A stretch of DNA of 64,000 nucleotides, taken from positions 62,001 to 126,000 of the forward strand of contig NZ_KB899288.1 in NCBI RefSeq assembly GCF_000378145.1, given 5' to 3'. Numbering within the stretch: position 1 is the first letter of the stretch; every line of letters starts with the position of its first letter. A model generated the notes under the pieces. That model saw only the letters and a list, made by a program, of their open reading frames with translations. It was not told the origin of the DNA and ran no database searches. Source of the stretch: Saccharibacillus kuerlensis DSM 22868 (GTDB lineage Bacteria; Bacillota; Bacilli; Paenibacillales; Paenibacillaceae). A program made the translations under genes and the position numbers. Below are positions 1-11,738 of this stretch, in pieces.

Positions 1-38
1 TTTACCGTGACGCTTTCTACGGCAGCTTCGAAGAATAA
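1..38 (+). CDS. C-terminal end of an upstream gene (possibly adhE), partial
   Basis: Only the last 11 codons and the TAA stop are present, in the frame starting at base 3 (ends YRDAFYGSFEE). The pattern Y-x-x-A-aromatic-Y-G resembles the C-terminus of bifunctional aldehyde/alcohol dehydrogenase AdhE, and adhE is a frequent neighbour of pfl genes in facultative anaerobes. The tail is far too short to prove this. A good terminator follows about 75 bases downstream, so a gene ending here is credible even though its identity is not. Confidence 0.45.
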   Translation, partial: YRDAFYGSFEE

Positions 39-114
39 GCTTAATCCGGCCGACGGGCCTGTCAGGGTTCCCCTCAAAAAGAGTCCAATTGAACTCACCT
101 TTCACTTTTTTATG

Positions 115-149
115 GCGATGCTCTCACTTCAGTGGGAGTATCGCTTTTT
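115..149 (+). terminator. Rho-independent terminator of the upstream gene
   Basis: A 13-bp stem (GCGATGCTCTCAC with GTGGGAGTATCGC, two G-U pairs) closes a TTCA loop and is followed by TTTTT. It separates the upstream gene from the pfl promoter region. Confidence 0.8.
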
Positions 150-181
150 AAAGTGATAAAGGTCATAAAAAAGAGCAGCTA

Positions 182-199
182 TTGTGAGAAATCTCACAT
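182..199 (+). promoter_or_regulatory. FNR- or Rex-type operator, distal site upstream of pflB
   Basis: TTGTGAGAAATCTCACAT is an exact dyad at its core (TGTGAG-AAAT-CTCACA). It fits the FNR/Crp-type half-sites TGTGA-N6-TCACA, and also Rex (TTGTGA-N6-TCACAA) apart from the last base. Both regulators act on fermentation genes in Bacillales, and pflB lies 210 bases downstream. The sequence alone does not tell FNR from Rex. Confidence 0.65.
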
Positions 200-295
200 C
201 ATGTTGAAGGTAGGAAAGGCATAATAAAGACATGAAAGGTCCCCAGATGCATCCAGAGACATGTTTCACAAAAAGCAGCTAAATCTCTTGATAAA

Positions 296-311
296 TGTGA
301 TTATTTTCACT
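296..311 (+). promoter_or_regulatory. Second FNR/Rex-like site upstream of pflB
   Basis: TGTGA-TTATTT-TCACT matches the TGTGA-N6-TCACA pattern except for the last base. It lies about 98 bases before the pflB start codon and 113 bases from the distal site. Two sites in tandem suggest redox control of pflBA. Confidence 0.5.
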
Positions 312-408
312 TTAAACTTTGCAGTTGACAGCTTGGGGCCTACAGCGGAACGCGGAACACCTCTTTACAGCCGTGATTTCCGTAAAACATACAAATGGAG
401 GTAATCAT

Positions 409-2673
409 ATGTCGGTTATCGAAAAAGAAATTACTGGTGCAAATTCGGAAGCTTGGAGAGGTTTTAAAACGGGGAAATGGACCAATCATGTAGATACCAA
501 AAACTTTATTGACGAAAACCTTACGCCTTATACAGGCAATGAGTCGTTCCTGGCCGGACCTACACAGAACACGAACGACCTCTGGAAAATCGTATCCCAA
601 CTGTCCAAAGAAGAAAGAGAAAGAGGCGGTGTATGGGACGTAGATGTCAACACGCCGGGATCGATTACTTCGCATGGTGCCGGTTACCTGGACAAAAATA
701 AAGAACAAATCGTCGGCGTACAAACGGATGAACCGTTCAAGCGCTCGATTCAACCTTACGGCGGAATCAAGATGGTCATTGATGCCTGTAAAGCTTACGG
801 ATTCGAGGTTCCCGACTCTATTGTCGATATCTTCACAAATATTCGTAAAACGCATAATCAGGGTGTATTCGACGCCTATACGGCAGAGATTAGAGCAGCG
901 CGCAAATCGGGTATCATAACCGGCCTCCCGGATGCTTACGGCCGCGGCCGCATTATTGGAGATTACCGCCGAGTCGCCTTGTACGGTGTTGACTTCCTAA
1001 TGAAACAAAAGCAGCGTGAACATGCCGAAACGGTTGGAGAAAGTATGGATGAAAGCATCATTCGTCTGCGTGAAGAAATTTCCGAACAATATCGCGCACT
1101 CGGCGAATTGAAAGAGATGGCCGCTATGCACGGCATGGATATATCCAAGCCTGCTCGAAATGCAAAAGAAGCTTTCCAATGGCTGTACTTCGGTTATCTG
1201 GCTGCTGTCAAAGAACAAAATGGGGCGGCAATGTCACTCGGACGTGTATCCTCGTTTCTTGATATCTATCTGCAGCGCGATCTGCAGGAAGGTACGCTGA
1301 CGGAAGAAGCGGCTCAAGAACTGATCGACCATTTCGTTATGAAGCTGCGTATCGTGAAATTCCTGCGTACGCCGGACTATAACGAATTGTTCAGCGGCGA
1401 CCCTACTTGGGTAACAGAATCGATCGGCGGTATGGCCGTTGACGGAACGACCCGTGTCACGAAGAACAGCTTCCGCTTCCTGCACACGCTGTATAATCTG
1501 GGACCGGCTCCTGAACCGAACCTGACTGTTCTCTGGTCGGAACAGCTGCCGGAAGCTTTTAAGAAATATTGTGCCAAAGTTTCGATTGAAACCAGCTCGA
1601 TCCAGTACGAAAACGATGATCTCATGCGTCCGACTTACGGTGATGATTACGGCATCGCATGCTGCGTATCCGCAATGTGTATCGGCAAGCAGATGCAGTT
1701 CTTCGGTGCGCGTGCGAATCTCGCCAAAACGCTTCTGTATGCAATTAACGGCGGCAAAGACGAGAAATCCGGCACTCAGGTCGGGCCAGAATTCCCGGCG
1801 ATTACGTCCGAATATCTGGATTACGAGGAAGTGATGAAACGTTACAAACCTATGATGGAATGGCTCTCCAAAGTCTATCTGGATGCGCTGAATATCATTC
1901 ACTACATGCACGATAAATACAGCTACGAACGGATCGAGATGGCTCTGCACGACCGGGATATCCTTCGTACAATGGCCTGCGGCATCGCCGGATTGTCTGT
2001 AACAGCGGATTCTCTAAGTGCAATCAAATACGCCAAAGTCAAACCGATCCGCAACGAACAAGGCATCGCCGTAGACTTCGAAATTGAAGGCGACTTCCCT
2101 TGTTATGGTAACAACGACGATCGTGTCGACGGAATCGCTGTTGAACTGGTCGAGACGTTTATGGGCATGATTCGCAAGCATAAAACGTACCGCGACGCGC
2201 TGCCGACGCAATCCGTACTGACCATCACTTCGAACGTCGTATACGGCAAAAAGACAGGTACAACACCGGATGGACGCAAAGCGGGCGAACCGTTCGCACC
2301 GGGTGCCAATCCGATGCACGGCCGCGACAAAAAAGGTGCACTGGCTTCCCTAAGCTCCGTTGCCAAACTGCCTTACGAAGAAAGTCTCGATGGTATTTCC
2401 AATACATTCTCTATCGTGCCTAAAGCGCTGGGCAAAGAAGAAGAAACCCGCAAATCGAATCTGGTTGCCATGCTTGACGGATACTTTGGCAGCAGCGCAC
2501 ACCACTTGAACGTTAACGTCTTTGATCGTGAGCAGTTGATTGATGCAATGAATCATCCGGAGAACTATCCGCAGCTGACGATCCGTGTATCCGGCTATGC
2601 CGTCAACTTCATCAAGCTGACTCGCGAACAGCAGCTCGATGTCATCAACCGCACGTTCCACTCCAATATGTAA
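409..2673 (+). CDS. pflB: Formate C-acetyltransferase (pyruvate formate-lyase)
   Basis: The product is 754 aa and converts pyruvate plus CoA to acetyl-CoA and formate in the cytoplasm under anoxia. The catalytic Cys pair is at residues 418-419 (GIACCVSAM). The glycyl-radical motif RVSGYAV has its Gly at about 729, 25 residues from the C-terminus, as in the E. coli enzyme. The start is taken at ATG 409 because GGAGGTAATC lies just before it. The frame stays open to 319, but that start has no ribosome binding site and would cut into the leader. pflA follows 114 bases downstream on the same strand. Two FNR/Rex-like dyads upstream suggest induction at low oxygen or high NADH. Confidence 0.97.
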   Translation: MSVIEKEITGANSEAWRGFKTGKWTNHVDTKNFIDENLTPYTGNESFLAGPTQNTNDLWKIVSQLSKEERERGGVWDVDVNTPGSITSHGAGYLDKNKEQIVGVQTDEPFKRSIQPYGGIKMVIDACKAYGFEVPDSIVDIFTNIRKTHNQGVFDAYTAEIRAARKSGIITGLPDAYGRGRIIGDYRRVALYGVDFLMKQKQREHAETVGESMDESIIRLREEISEQYRALGELKEMAAMHGMDISKPARNAKEAFQWLYFGYLAAVKEQNGAAMSLGRVSSFLDIYLQRDLQEGTLTEEAAQELIDHFVMKLRIVKFLRTPDYNELFSGDPTWVTESIGGMAVDGTTRVTKNSFRFLHTLYNLGPAPEPNLTVLWSEQLPEAFKKYCAKVSIETSSIQYENDDLMRPTYGDDYGIACCVSAMCIGKQMQFFGARANLAKTLLYAINGGKDEKSGTQVGPEFPAITSEYLDYEEVMKRYKPMMEWLSKVYLDALNIIHYMHDKYSYERIEMALHDRDILRTMACGIAGLSVTADSLSAIKYAKVKPIRNEQGIAVDFEIEGDFPCYGNNDDRVDGIAVELVETFMGMIRKHKTYRDALPTQSVLTITSNVVYGKKTGTTPDGRKAGEPFAPGANPMHGRDKKGALASLSSVAKLPYEESLDGISNTFSIVPKALGKEEETRKSNLVAMLDGYFGSSAHHLNVNVFDREQLIDAMNHPENYPQLTIRVSGYAVNFIKLTREQQLDVINRTFHSNM

Positions 2674-2738
2674 AAAGAGAAAAGCCAAAGCGTTGACTAT
2701 TTTCAGAGTGGCTGCCTGTTCATTCATAATCAAATAAG

Positions 2739-2763
2739 CGGCGCTCGCGGAATGTGAGCGCCG
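2739..2763 (+). other. Hairpin in the pflB-pflA intercistronic gap
   Basis: A perfect 8-bp stem (CGGCGCTC with GAGCGCCG) encloses GCGGAATGT and ends 24 bases before pflA. There is no T-run, so it is more likely an RNA processing or stability hairpin than a terminator. It could help set the ratio of abundant PflB to scarce activase. Confidence 0.55.
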
Positions 2764-2787
2764 TTCATAGTGAAAGGGTGACGACGA

Positions 2788-3534
2788 ATGAGTCAGATGA
2801 GTCACAAAGGACGCATACATTCACTGGAAACATTCGGGACAGTAGATGGCCCGGGAATTCGCTTCATCTTATTCATGCAGGGATGCTTGATGAAATGCCA
2901 ATACTGTCACAACCCCGATACTTGGAATTTCGACGGCGGGAAAGAAATGAGCGTAGAGGACGTACTGGCAGAGATTGAATCTTATCTGAACTACTATCGC
3001 TCTTCTGGCGGCGGATTGACGATTTCGGGCGGAGAACCTACGCTGCAGGCTCCTTTTGTATCCGAAGTGTTTTGTGCAGTAAAAGAACGCTGGGGCCTTC
3101 ATACAACGCTCGACAGCAACGGGTTTAATAATGCGGAAAAACTTCACTATTTGATGGACGTGACCGATCTGGTTCTGCTCGACATCAAGCATATCGACAA
3201 CGCCAAGCACAAAGTGTTAACCGGAGTGAACAACGAGCAGACGCTGCGCACCGCCCAATGGCTGTCCGCTCACGGCAAAAAAATGTGGATTCGCCATGTT
3301 TACGTACCGGGCATTCATGACGACGAACATAATCTTCGAGATCTTGGCCGTTTTATCGGAACGTTGAACGGTGTCGAGAAATTCGAAATTCTTCCTTATC
3401 ATCAGATGGGCATTTATAAATGGAATGAACTTGGTCGTGAATATCCGCTTGAAGGGGTGCCTTCGCCTACAGAGGAGCAGGTGCAGCGAGCCTACCGATT
3501 GATTGAAGAAGGGCGCAGGTTGCAGACCGTATAA
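2788..3534 (+). CDS. pflA: Pyruvate formate-lyase activating enzyme (radical SAM)
   Basis: The product is 248 aa. It installs the glycyl radical on PflB using S-adenosylmethionine and a [4Fe-4S] cluster. The CX3CX2C cluster motif is C33-C37-C40 (GCLMKCQYC), preceded by the family signature VDGPGIR. A glycine-rich SAM-binding segment (SGGEPTLQ) follows at about residue 80. The start at 2788 has GAAAGGGTG upstream. An ATG three codons later is the only close alternative. It forms a two-gene unit with pflB. Confidence 0.96.
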   Translation: MSQMSHKGRIHSLETFGTVDGPGIRFILFMQGCLMKCQYCHNPDTWNFDGGKEMSVEDVLAEIESYLNYYRSSGGGLTISGGEPTLQAPFVSEVFCAVKERWGLHTTLDSNGFNNAEKLHYLMDVTDLVLLDIKHIDNAKHKVLTGVNNEQTLRTAQWLSAHGKKMWIRHVYVPGIHDDEHNLRDLGRFIGTLNGVEKFEILPYHQMGIYKWNELGREYPLEGVPSPTEEQVQRAYRLIEEGRRLQTV

Positions 3535-3619
3535 GCGGATTTACAGCCTCTATATCTAAAATTGCAATTACTTGGTTTTGAAAAATGTAATGTAAATGTT
3601 ATCATAAGGTTAAATGAAG

Positions 3620-3653
3620 CGGCTTTTCCTTAAAGAGGAAAGGTCGTTTTTTT
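3620..3653 (+). terminator. Terminator of pflBA
   Basis: An 11-bp stem (CGGCTTTTCCT with AGGAAAGGTCG, G-U pairs allowed) is followed by seven T residues. Confidence 0.75.
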
Positions 3654-3746
3654 AATGTTTTGCAGAAACTTTTAATAAAATACCGCGTCTAACAGTATGT
3701 GCTTAGCGAGAGAAGGACCAAATTCAGTTATAAAGGGAGTCGTAGA

Positions 3747-6185
3747 ATGAATCTGAAGAAAATCACGATCATCGCTTTGCTTGTTGCCGTACAGGCAGCG
3801 GCAGTGCTGCCGTCGGCCTCGGCCGAGGCGACATCGAAAACGCAGAATGGTAATGGTACACAGACCGTTGTGCGTGGAGAAGTAGTGCAGCAGGAAGGCG
3901 CATCGAAAGAATATACAGAGAAACTTGCGCCAACGACGCAAAACACGGCTGACCAGAATGACATCGAAGCGGCAAATACCACTGTTGATCCGGCGTCGAC
4001 TGCACCAACGAATGTACAACCATCGCAAGATGAACCTGCAAAATCGGAAGAAAATGCTGTGGAAAGTTCGAACACTGTGCCAACCGAGGTACAAACACCT
4101 GCCGAGCAGCCGGTGAACGAGACAGCTGATGATACGGATGTCAATGCAGCAAGCAATGAAGAGAAGCCGAGTACAGGAACGCCGGCTCCGACTCCAGGCA
4201 GCCCGACCGTTCCGTCTGCTTCAACTACGCCGACAGCACCGACTGCTCCAGCAGCGATTGACCCGGCTTCTACATTGGGAACCGACAAGCTTATTCTTTT
4301 AATGAACAACAACAAAATGTATCAGAATGGTCAAGTTTACACCGCTGCACAACCAATGACCGTCAAAAACGGTGTGTCGTATATCGCGGTTCGTTCGTTT
4401 GTCAATCGTGTAGGCCTTGTTCTTACATATGATGCGAAAACGAGAGAAACGATCATTACCAAAGGCGCCGATGAGCTGCGCTTCAGAGACGGTACAGATT
4501 CTTACACCGTAAATGGAGTATCGACCAAAATGAAAGGCGCTTCTTATCAGCAAAAAAATACCTTTATGGTGCCGCTGACTTCGATTACAAAAGCGCTTGG
4601 CATTCCTTATTCGGTTGATAACAAAGCTAAAACCGTTACGTTGACTCTCTCTTCGAAGCCGACAGCTTCGTTCACGGTTGAACCTAAAGAGATCGTGGCC
4701 GGCGAAACTCTGGTAACGTACAAGACGAAATCGACATCGCCTAGCGGTTATGCCATTATCGATGAGCGTTGGGAAGGACGTCAGGATATTTTCGAGAATG
4801 CGGGAACGTATACGATCACGTATTCCGTAATGGATGCCAGAGGACAATGGAGCGATCCGTACGTTCAGACGATTACGGTCGAAGCGCCGAATGTACCGCC
4901 AGTGGCACAGTTCACGACAGATAAAGACACTTATCGGATGGGTGAACCGGTTACTTACACCGATCAAAGTTATGATCCAGATGGCGTGCTGCCGGCAGCG
5001 AACAGCCGAGCATGGGTGAATCAAAAAGGAGCTTATTTCACTTCGGGACCACAGACGATTACGCTGACGGTAACGGATGCCGATGGAGCAACCGATACGG
5101 TCTCGAAAACCATCACGATTACAGACGAGCAGCTGTACACGCAGGAAGAGTATAATGCCCTGTTCGTTCCAATCGGAAACAAGTTCATGTTCGATGGGGG
5201 AACGGTACCGTCTATCCGTCAAGTCGCTCGTTACGATAGCTCGGAAGACATCACGCTGTATCGCAGTAACAGTCCGGAATCGGTATTCAGTACAGGCAAG
5301 CTGTACGAAGATACGCTGTCCGGCAAGGTCCGTTTCATGATTCACCATGCCAACTATACCGGCAAAAGAGTGACCATGTACGTGGTGGCTACTAACAGTA
5401 ATGCGACGCCGGCAACGATCGAGACGCTGGACAGCGGATTCGGCGGACCAAGCCCGTTTGCAACTGCAGCAGGCAAAGTTTCCATTCAGCGTTACCATCA
5501 GTCGATGATGGACGGAAGGCTGAAAACGAGAACGACTCTGCAGCCGGGAGAAAGCAAAATCATATTGACCGAACTGAATGCTACTCCAATGGCTGACAAA
5601 ACGGTGATCTCACTGCTTGCCGATGTAAATTCTTCTCAGCCAATCACTTACAGCACGTTGATGATCGATTCGAATCTGGATCCGCTGAAGGAAGTCAAGA
5701 CATTGACGACAATAGCCGGACGCGACGTGCATAACCGCGGCACTTATGAAATGTCGACCAAAATCATCAATGTCTTCGATCCGGTAGGAGGCTTCTCGCA
5801 AAGCAAGATCGTACTTGGAGACAACAAAGACGATCTGAATTTAACGGGAGTTGATGCGCCAACCGGTTCTGCGGAATCGAATGCGGGCAACTTTGGCGTC
5901 CTGTACAAAATCAATTTGGACGTTGTCGCTCCAAACACATTGATTACGTTTAACGGCCGCGGCGGCAGATATGCCGGCTGGATCGTCGTAAACGGACAGC
6001 TTGTCGAAATTTCCTCGCAGACTATGGGTCTGGTCGGAAATGCATTGAGCGTATCCGATGAAGCAGGCGTCTTGTACCGCACTGGAAATACGGAAGAGAA
6101 AGTTACTCTCGAATTCACGCCAGCACCAGGCAGCAACCTGCCAGTCAACATCATATTTACGCCAATGCCTGAACGCAAATCTTAA
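3747..6185 (+). CDS. Large secreted protein with copper-amine-oxidase-type stalk and PKD-like domains
   Basis: The product is 812 aa. An N-terminal signal peptide (MNLKKITIIALLVAVQAAAV..., likely cut after ASA at 26) is followed by about 140 residues rich in Thr, Ala, Pro, Glu and Asn that look like a flexible wall spacer. Residues of roughly 180-300 resemble the copper amine oxidase N-terminal-like domain, which in these bacteria is a structural stalk and not an oxidase. Two Ig/PKD-like segments follow (about 305-450), then a C-terminal region of about 350 residues that I do not recognise. The start was chosen at ATG 3747 (AAAGGGAG before it), not at an in-frame ATG at 3699 with no signal sequence behind it. 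It is monocistronic between two terminators. Its function is unknown; a cell-surface role is inferred. Confidence 0.85.
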   Translation: MNLKKITIIALLVAVQAAAVLPSASAEATSKTQNGNGTQTVVRGEVVQQEGASKEYTEKLAPTTQNTADQNDIEAANTTVDPASTAPTNVQPSQDEPAKSEENAVESSNTVPTEVQTPAEQPVNETADDTDVNAASNEEKPSTGTPAPTPGSPTVPSASTTPTAPTAPAAIDPASTLGTDKLILLMNNNKMYQNGQVYTAAQPMTVKNGVSYIAVRSFVNRVGLVLTYDAKTRETIITKGADELRFRDGTDSYTVNGVSTKMKGASYQQKNTFMVPLTSITKALGIPYSVDNKAKTVTLTLSSKPTASFTVEPKEIVAGETLVTYKTKSTSPSGYAIIDERWEGRQDIFENAGTYTITYSVMDARGQWSDPYVQTITVEAPNVPPVAQFTTDKDTYRMGEPVTYTDQSYDPDGVLPAANSRAWVNQKGAYFTSGPQTITLTVTDADGATDTVSKTITITDEQLYTQEEYNALFVPIGNKFMFDGGTVPSIRQVARYDSSEDITLYRSNSPESVFSTGKLYEDTLSGKVRFMIHHANYTGKRVTMYVVATNSNATPATIETLDSGFGGPSPFATAAGKVSIQRYHQSMMDGRLKTRTTLQPGESKIILTELNATPMADKTVISLLADVNSSQPITYSTLMIDSNLDPLKEVKTLTTIAGRDVHNRGTYEMSTKIINVFDPVGGFSQSKIVLGDNKDDLNLTGVDAPTGSAESNAGNFGVLYKINLDVVAPNTLITFNGRGGRYAGWIVVNGQLVEISSQTMGLVGNALSVSDEAGVLYRTGNTEEKVTLEFTPAPGSNLPVNIIFTPMPERKS

Positions 6186-6230
6186 GGTGAGCGTTTGATT
6201 GTCCATTTTGGATGGTGATCTGAACCGCCA

Positions 6231-6270
6231 AGAAGCCCGTTTCCGTTACTTACGGAAGCGGGCTTCTGCT
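6231..6270 (+). terminator. Terminator after the stalk/PKD-like protein gene
   Basis: A 16-bp stem (AGAAGCCCGTTTCCGT with ACGGAAGCGGGCTTCT) around a short loop is followed by a weak T-rich stretch. Confidence 0.75.
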
Positions 6271-6394
6271 TGTTGGCAGAAGAATGTGTTTGTTTGACTC
6301 TATGTTCGTTTTGAGGCATTATTGATAGAGGGCATTACGATTAAGAAATGTCGCAAGGAATAAGCCACAAGTGGCAGGAGGCGAGATTTGACCG

Positions 6395-6859
6395 ATGCTT
6401 TCAATGGAACGCATTATCGAGATTATGGCGGAGCAGGGGCTTCGAATTACGGATCAGCGCAAGACGCTGGCAAAATTGTTTGCCGAAGCGCCGGGCTATT
6501 TATCCGCCAAAGACGTTTATGATTATATGGGACAAAAATATAAGGGACTCAGCTTTGATACCGTATATCGGAACTTGCGGGTTATGCAGGAGCTTGGGGT
6601 GCTGGAGCAGATTGTATTTGAAGAAGGTGTGAAGTTCAAGCTGCACTGCAGTGAAGATCATCATCACCACCACATGATCTGTCTGCAGTGCGAAAAAACG
6701 TATCCAATTACGTTCTGCCCTATGCAGCTCACGGAATCGCCGGACGACTTTCAAGTGGTCAAGCATAAGTTTGAAGTGTTCGGCTACTGCAAGGACTGCC
6801 GTGAGGAAGCGGCACAGGAGCCGCTTCAAGCGATTACGGGAAAGCGTGCGGCGCGATGA
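6395..6859 (+). CDS. zur: Zinc uptake repressor Zur (Fur family)
   Basis: The product is 154 aa, a cytoplasmic metal-sensing repressor of zinc uptake genes. The N-terminal winged helix contains the family motif [10 protein letters not shown], as in Bacillus Zur. A His run near residue 90, the CLQC and CKDC pairs of the structural zinc site, and the HKFEVFGYC segment match Zur better than Fur or PerR. AGGAGG lies 12 bases before ATG 6395; an ATG three codons in is possible. It overlaps yidD by four bases. A znuACB operon with a Zur-like box starts 3 kb downstream, which supports the call. Confidence 0.9.
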   Translation: MLSMERIIEIMAEQGLRITDQRKTLAKLFAEAPGYLSAKDVYDYMGQKYKGLSFDTVYRNLRVMQELGVLEQIVFEEGVKFKLHCSEDHHHHHMICLQCEKTYPITFCPMQLTESPDDFQVVKHKFEVFGYCKDCREEAAQEPLQAITGKRAAR

Positions 6860-7152
6860 AGATCGTTCGGCGGACTGTTCAGGGACCGATTCGTTTCTAT
6901 CGAAAATTTATTTCTCCGCTGAAGCCGCCCAGCTGCAGATTCCTGCCAACCTGCTCCGCATATGCATTGGAAGCGATCGAGGTGCATGGTGCGGCTAAGG
7001 GAACTTGGCTGGCCGCCAAACGTATTTCGAAATGCCACCCGCTGCATGCGGGAGGTTATGATCCGGTTCCTCCGCGTGCTGGGCACGTACGCAAGCATGA
7101 GACGGAGGAGTATGAAGAGCAGCAGGCCGAAGTCCGCAGTTCTCAAGCCTAA
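6856..7152 (+). CDS. yidD: Membrane protein insertion efficiency factor YidD
   Basis: The product is 98 aa. YidD-family proteins are small membrane-associated factors thought to help YidC/SecYEG insertion. The family core [15 protein letters not shown], a following [14 protein letters not shown] and the GGYDPVP segment are all present. The ATG overlaps the zur stop in an ATGA arrangement, so the two are translationally coupled. The Glu/Gln-rich last 20 residues are poorly conserved and run into the terminator stem. Confidence 0.92.
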   Translation: MKIVRRTVQGPIRFYRKFISPLKPPSCRFLPTCSAYALEAIEVHGAAKGTWLAAKRISKCHPLHAGGYDPVPPRAGHVRKHETEEYEEQQAEVRSSQA

Positions 7153-7176
7153 GGCTTGACACTGCGGACTTTTTTT
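7131..7176 (+). terminator. Terminator of zur-yidD
   Basis: A perfect 10-bp stem (AGTCCGCAGT with ACTGCGGACT) contains a nested AGCC-TAA-GGCT hairpin and is followed by seven T residues. Its left arm overlaps the last codons of yidD. Confidence 0.85.
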
Positions 7177-7185
7177 CGGTATATT
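7156..7185 (+). promoter_or_regulatory. Probable sigma-A promoter of the metG T-box leader
   Basis: TTGACA (7156-7161), an 18-base spacer, then TATATT (7180-7185). The -35 lies inside the yidD terminator hairpin. An extended -10 (TGGTATAAC, 7189-7197) just downstream is an alternative. Confidence 0.55.
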
Positions 7186-7194
7186 TCTTGGTAT

Positions 7195-9604
<2,410 letters not shown>

Positions 9605-9710
9605 TTCGGAGGGCGATCGGATAAGTCCGCTGTCCAATACTGTGGCAAGGGGCATATGAATGTATAAAATGAACATATAAAGCGATCTTGTAAAGCGACT
9701 TTGTAAAGCG

Positions 9711-9750
9711 AAAAATCGGGCTTCTCCTGTACTGGAGAAGCCCGGTTTTT
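9711..9750 (+). terminator. Terminator of metG
   Basis: A long stem (TCGGGCTTCTCC with GGAGAAGCCCGG) around a six-base loop, flanked by A and T runs. Just upstream, TAAAGCGA recurs three times at 12-13 base spacing (about 9677-9714). Confidence 0.85.
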
Positions 9751-9799
9751 CTCTGCAGCTGTTTAGCGGCATCGATAACTGCAAATATCCTGAAAAACA

Positions 9800-9828
9800 T
9801 TGACAACGATAGGTCATACTCCTATAAT
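9800..9828 (+). promoter_or_regulatory. Consensus sigma-A promoter of znuACB
   Basis: TTGACA (9800-9805), exactly 17 bases, then TATAAT (9823-9828): a perfect consensus promoter about 80 bases before znuA. Such a strong promoter needs tight repression, which the overlapping Zur-like dyad would supply. Confidence 0.85.
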
Positions 9829-9844
9829 CGGTAAGGTTACGATT
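9826..9844 (+). promoter_or_regulatory. Zur-box-like operator overlapping the znuA -10 and start site
   Basis: AATCGGTAAGGTTACGATT has outer arms AATCG and CGATT with the nine-base spacing of the Bacillus Zur box (TCGTAATNATTACGA). The right half (TTACGATT) matches fully and the left half is degenerate. It covers the end of the -10 and the expected transcription start, ideal for repression by zinc-loaded Zur. Confidence 0.65.
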
Positions 9845-9906
9845 TAGTAGTCGGGTAGTTAAAGCTTCGACCCGGATTTCAATAAAGAAACGGAGTGTTT
9901 ATAAAC

Positions 9907-10911
9907 ATGAAGCGCAATAAAACATATGGACGACATTTTGCAGTCGTAATCGCACTGGCAGCTTTGCTCGTGTTAGCGGCCTGCGGCCGGAATTCGGCAG
10001 GAACTATCGTTGAAGACAAAGTGAACGTTGTGACAACTTTCTACCCGATCTATGAGTTCTCCTCTGCAATTGGAGGAGAGGATGCCAATGTAATCAACCT
10101 GCTGCCGACTGGCGTAGAGCCGCATGATTGGACGCCGCGAGGTCAAGATATCGTCAATACGTCGAAGGCGCAGCTTTTTTTCTATAATGGAGCCGGACTT
10201 GAAGGTTGGGTTCCAGATTTTCTGAAAGGTCTGAATGCGGACTCCAAAGTGAAAGCGGTAGAAGTCAGCAAAGGCGTCGACCTGATTATGACGACGGAGG
10301 ATGACGGGCATAATCACGGAGCGGTATCAGAAGAGCAGGATCATGAACACGAGGGTGAAGAGCATTCCGATGAATCTGTTGACGCCAAGCATACGGATCC
10401 GCATACATGGGTGAGTCCGAAATCCGCGCTGATTATGGCAAAGAACATTCGTGACAGCTTAATCGAAGCCGATCCCGACCATAAAGCCGGATACGAGGAG
10501 CGCTATCAAGTATTGGCAGATAAGCTTGTTCAGCTCGATGCGGAATTCACCGAGAAATTATCTCCTCTGCCAAACAAAGAAATTGTCGTATCGCATCAGG
10601 CATTCGGTTATTTGACCCGCGATTACGGCTTGCAACAGCATTCAATCATGGGCCTTTCACCGGATGCGGAACCGCGTGCCCAAGATATGCTGAATCTGGC
10701 GAAACTGGTCAAGGAAGAAGGAATTCGTTATATTTTCTTCGAAGAACTGGTTTCTGATCGGCTGGCGAAAACGTTGGCGGATGAAGCGGGTGTCGATACG
10801 CTTGTTCTGAACCCGGTTGAAGGACTGACGGAACAGCAGGTGAAAGACGGCGAAGATTACTTCAGTCTTATGCGAAACAATTTGCAAAATCTGCTGCTCG
10901 CCTTACAATAA
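9907..10911 (+). CDS. znuA: Zinc ABC transporter substrate-binding lipoprotein
   Basis: The product is 334 aa, a surface zinc-binding protein that delivers Zn2+ to the ZnuB permease. The lipobox LVLAAC places the lipidated Cys at 26. A His/Glu/Asp-rich loop at about 135-170 (HNH, DHEHE and EEH motifs, then DPHTW) is the hallmark of zinc-specific cluster A-I binding proteins. The metal-ligand His in PHDW and HQAFGY are present. The start is ATG 9907; a GTG four codons earlier sits on the ribosome binding site. It is first in znuA-znuC-znuB. Confidence 0.95.
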   Translation: MKRNKTYGRHFAVVIALAALLVLAACGRNSAGTIVEDKVNVVTTFYPIYEFSSAIGGEDANVINLLPTGVEPHDWTPRGQDIVNTSKAQLFFYNGAGLEGWVPDFLKGLNADSKVKAVEVSKGVDLIMTTEDDGHNHGAVSEEQDHEHEGEEHSDESVDAKHTDPHTWVSPKSALIMAKNIRDSLIEADPDHKAGYEERYQVLADKLVQLDAEFTEKLSPLPNKEIVVSHQAFGYLTRDYGLQQHSIMGLSPDAEPRAQDMLNLAKLVKEEGIRYIFFEELVSDRLAKTLADEAGVDTLVLNPVEGLTEQQVKDGEDYFSLMRNNLQNLLLALQ

Positions 10912-10949
10912 GAAGAGTTTAATGTATTGATAATCAAGGAGGGCTTCCT

Positions 10950-11720
10950 ATGTCCGCTATTCCGACGGCAGATTGTCATCAGCCGATGATCGAATTACGT
11001 GACGTGTGCTTTTCTTACAAAGACCAGCATGTAATGAAAGATTTGAATTTTAGCGTCAAAGAACGCGACTTTGTCGGAATCGTCGGGTCCAACGGAGCCG
11101 GCAAAACGACACTGCTTAAAATGCTTGTAGGCCTGATGCCGCCTACAGGCGGAGAGATCCGTCTTTTCGGCGAATCGATCCGACAATTCCGCGACTGGGA
11201 ACGGATTGGATATGTCCCGCAAAAAAATGCGCTTAACATGCTTTTTCCGGCTACGGTGCGCGAAGTGGTAACTTCCGGCTTGTTTACGAACAAAAGTATA
11301 TTTCGGCGATTGAGCCGCGATGCCAAGGCGAAGCTGGACGACGCGCTGCAGGTCATGCGGATCGAAGATATTGCGGACAAGCGAATCGGACGGCTGTCCG
11401 GCGGTCAGCAGCAGCGTGTATTTCTGGCGCGTGCAATGATTAATCAACCGGATCTGCTTGTACTGGACGAACCAACAGTAGGAATCGATGCAGAGACGCA
11501 GGACGGCTTTTTCGAACTGATCCGGCATATGCATCAGCATCATAATATTACGTTCCTGATGGTGTCTCACGACATTGATCGTCTGGAAGACTACCTCGGT
11601 AAGGAACCGCGGCAGCAGAACGGCAAGATCAAGTTTTTCGTGCGCCATTCGCATGACGATCTCGACTGCGGAGAAACGAATCTCCAGCATTCGATCCCGC
11701 TCGTCGGGTCGGTGGAATGA
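10950..11720 (+). CDS. znuC: Zinc ABC transporter ATP-binding protein
   Basis: The product is 256 aa, the cytoplasmic ATPase of the zinc importer. Walker A GSNGAGKT is at 46-53, the signature LSGGQQQR at about 149-156, Walker B LLVLDEPT at about 171-178 and the H-loop His in VSHDID. The last 40 residues (HSHDDLDCGETN) hold His, Asp and Cys, often seen in ZnuC C-termini. AAGGAGG precedes the ATG. It lies 38 bases after znuA and 18 bases before znuB. Confidence 0.94.
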   Translation: MSAIPTADCHQPMIELRDVCFSYKDQHVMKDLNFSVKERDFVGIVGSNGAGKTTLLKMLVGLMPPTGGEIRLFGESIRQFRDWERIGYVPQKNALNMLFPATVREVVTSGLFTNKSIFRRLSRDAKAKLDDALQVMRIEDIADKRIGRLSGGQQQRVFLARAMINQPDLLVLDEPTVGIDAETQDGFFELIRHMHQHHNITFLMVSHDIDRLEDYLGKEPRQQNGKIKFFVRHSHDDLDCGETNLQHSIPLVGSVE

Positions 11721-11738
11721 AGGTAAGGAGACGGTAAC

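Noticed and set aside
1234-1950. Long antisense frame inside pflB
   Set aside because: Highly expressed genes with biased third codon positions often leave open frames on the other strand; there is no start signal.
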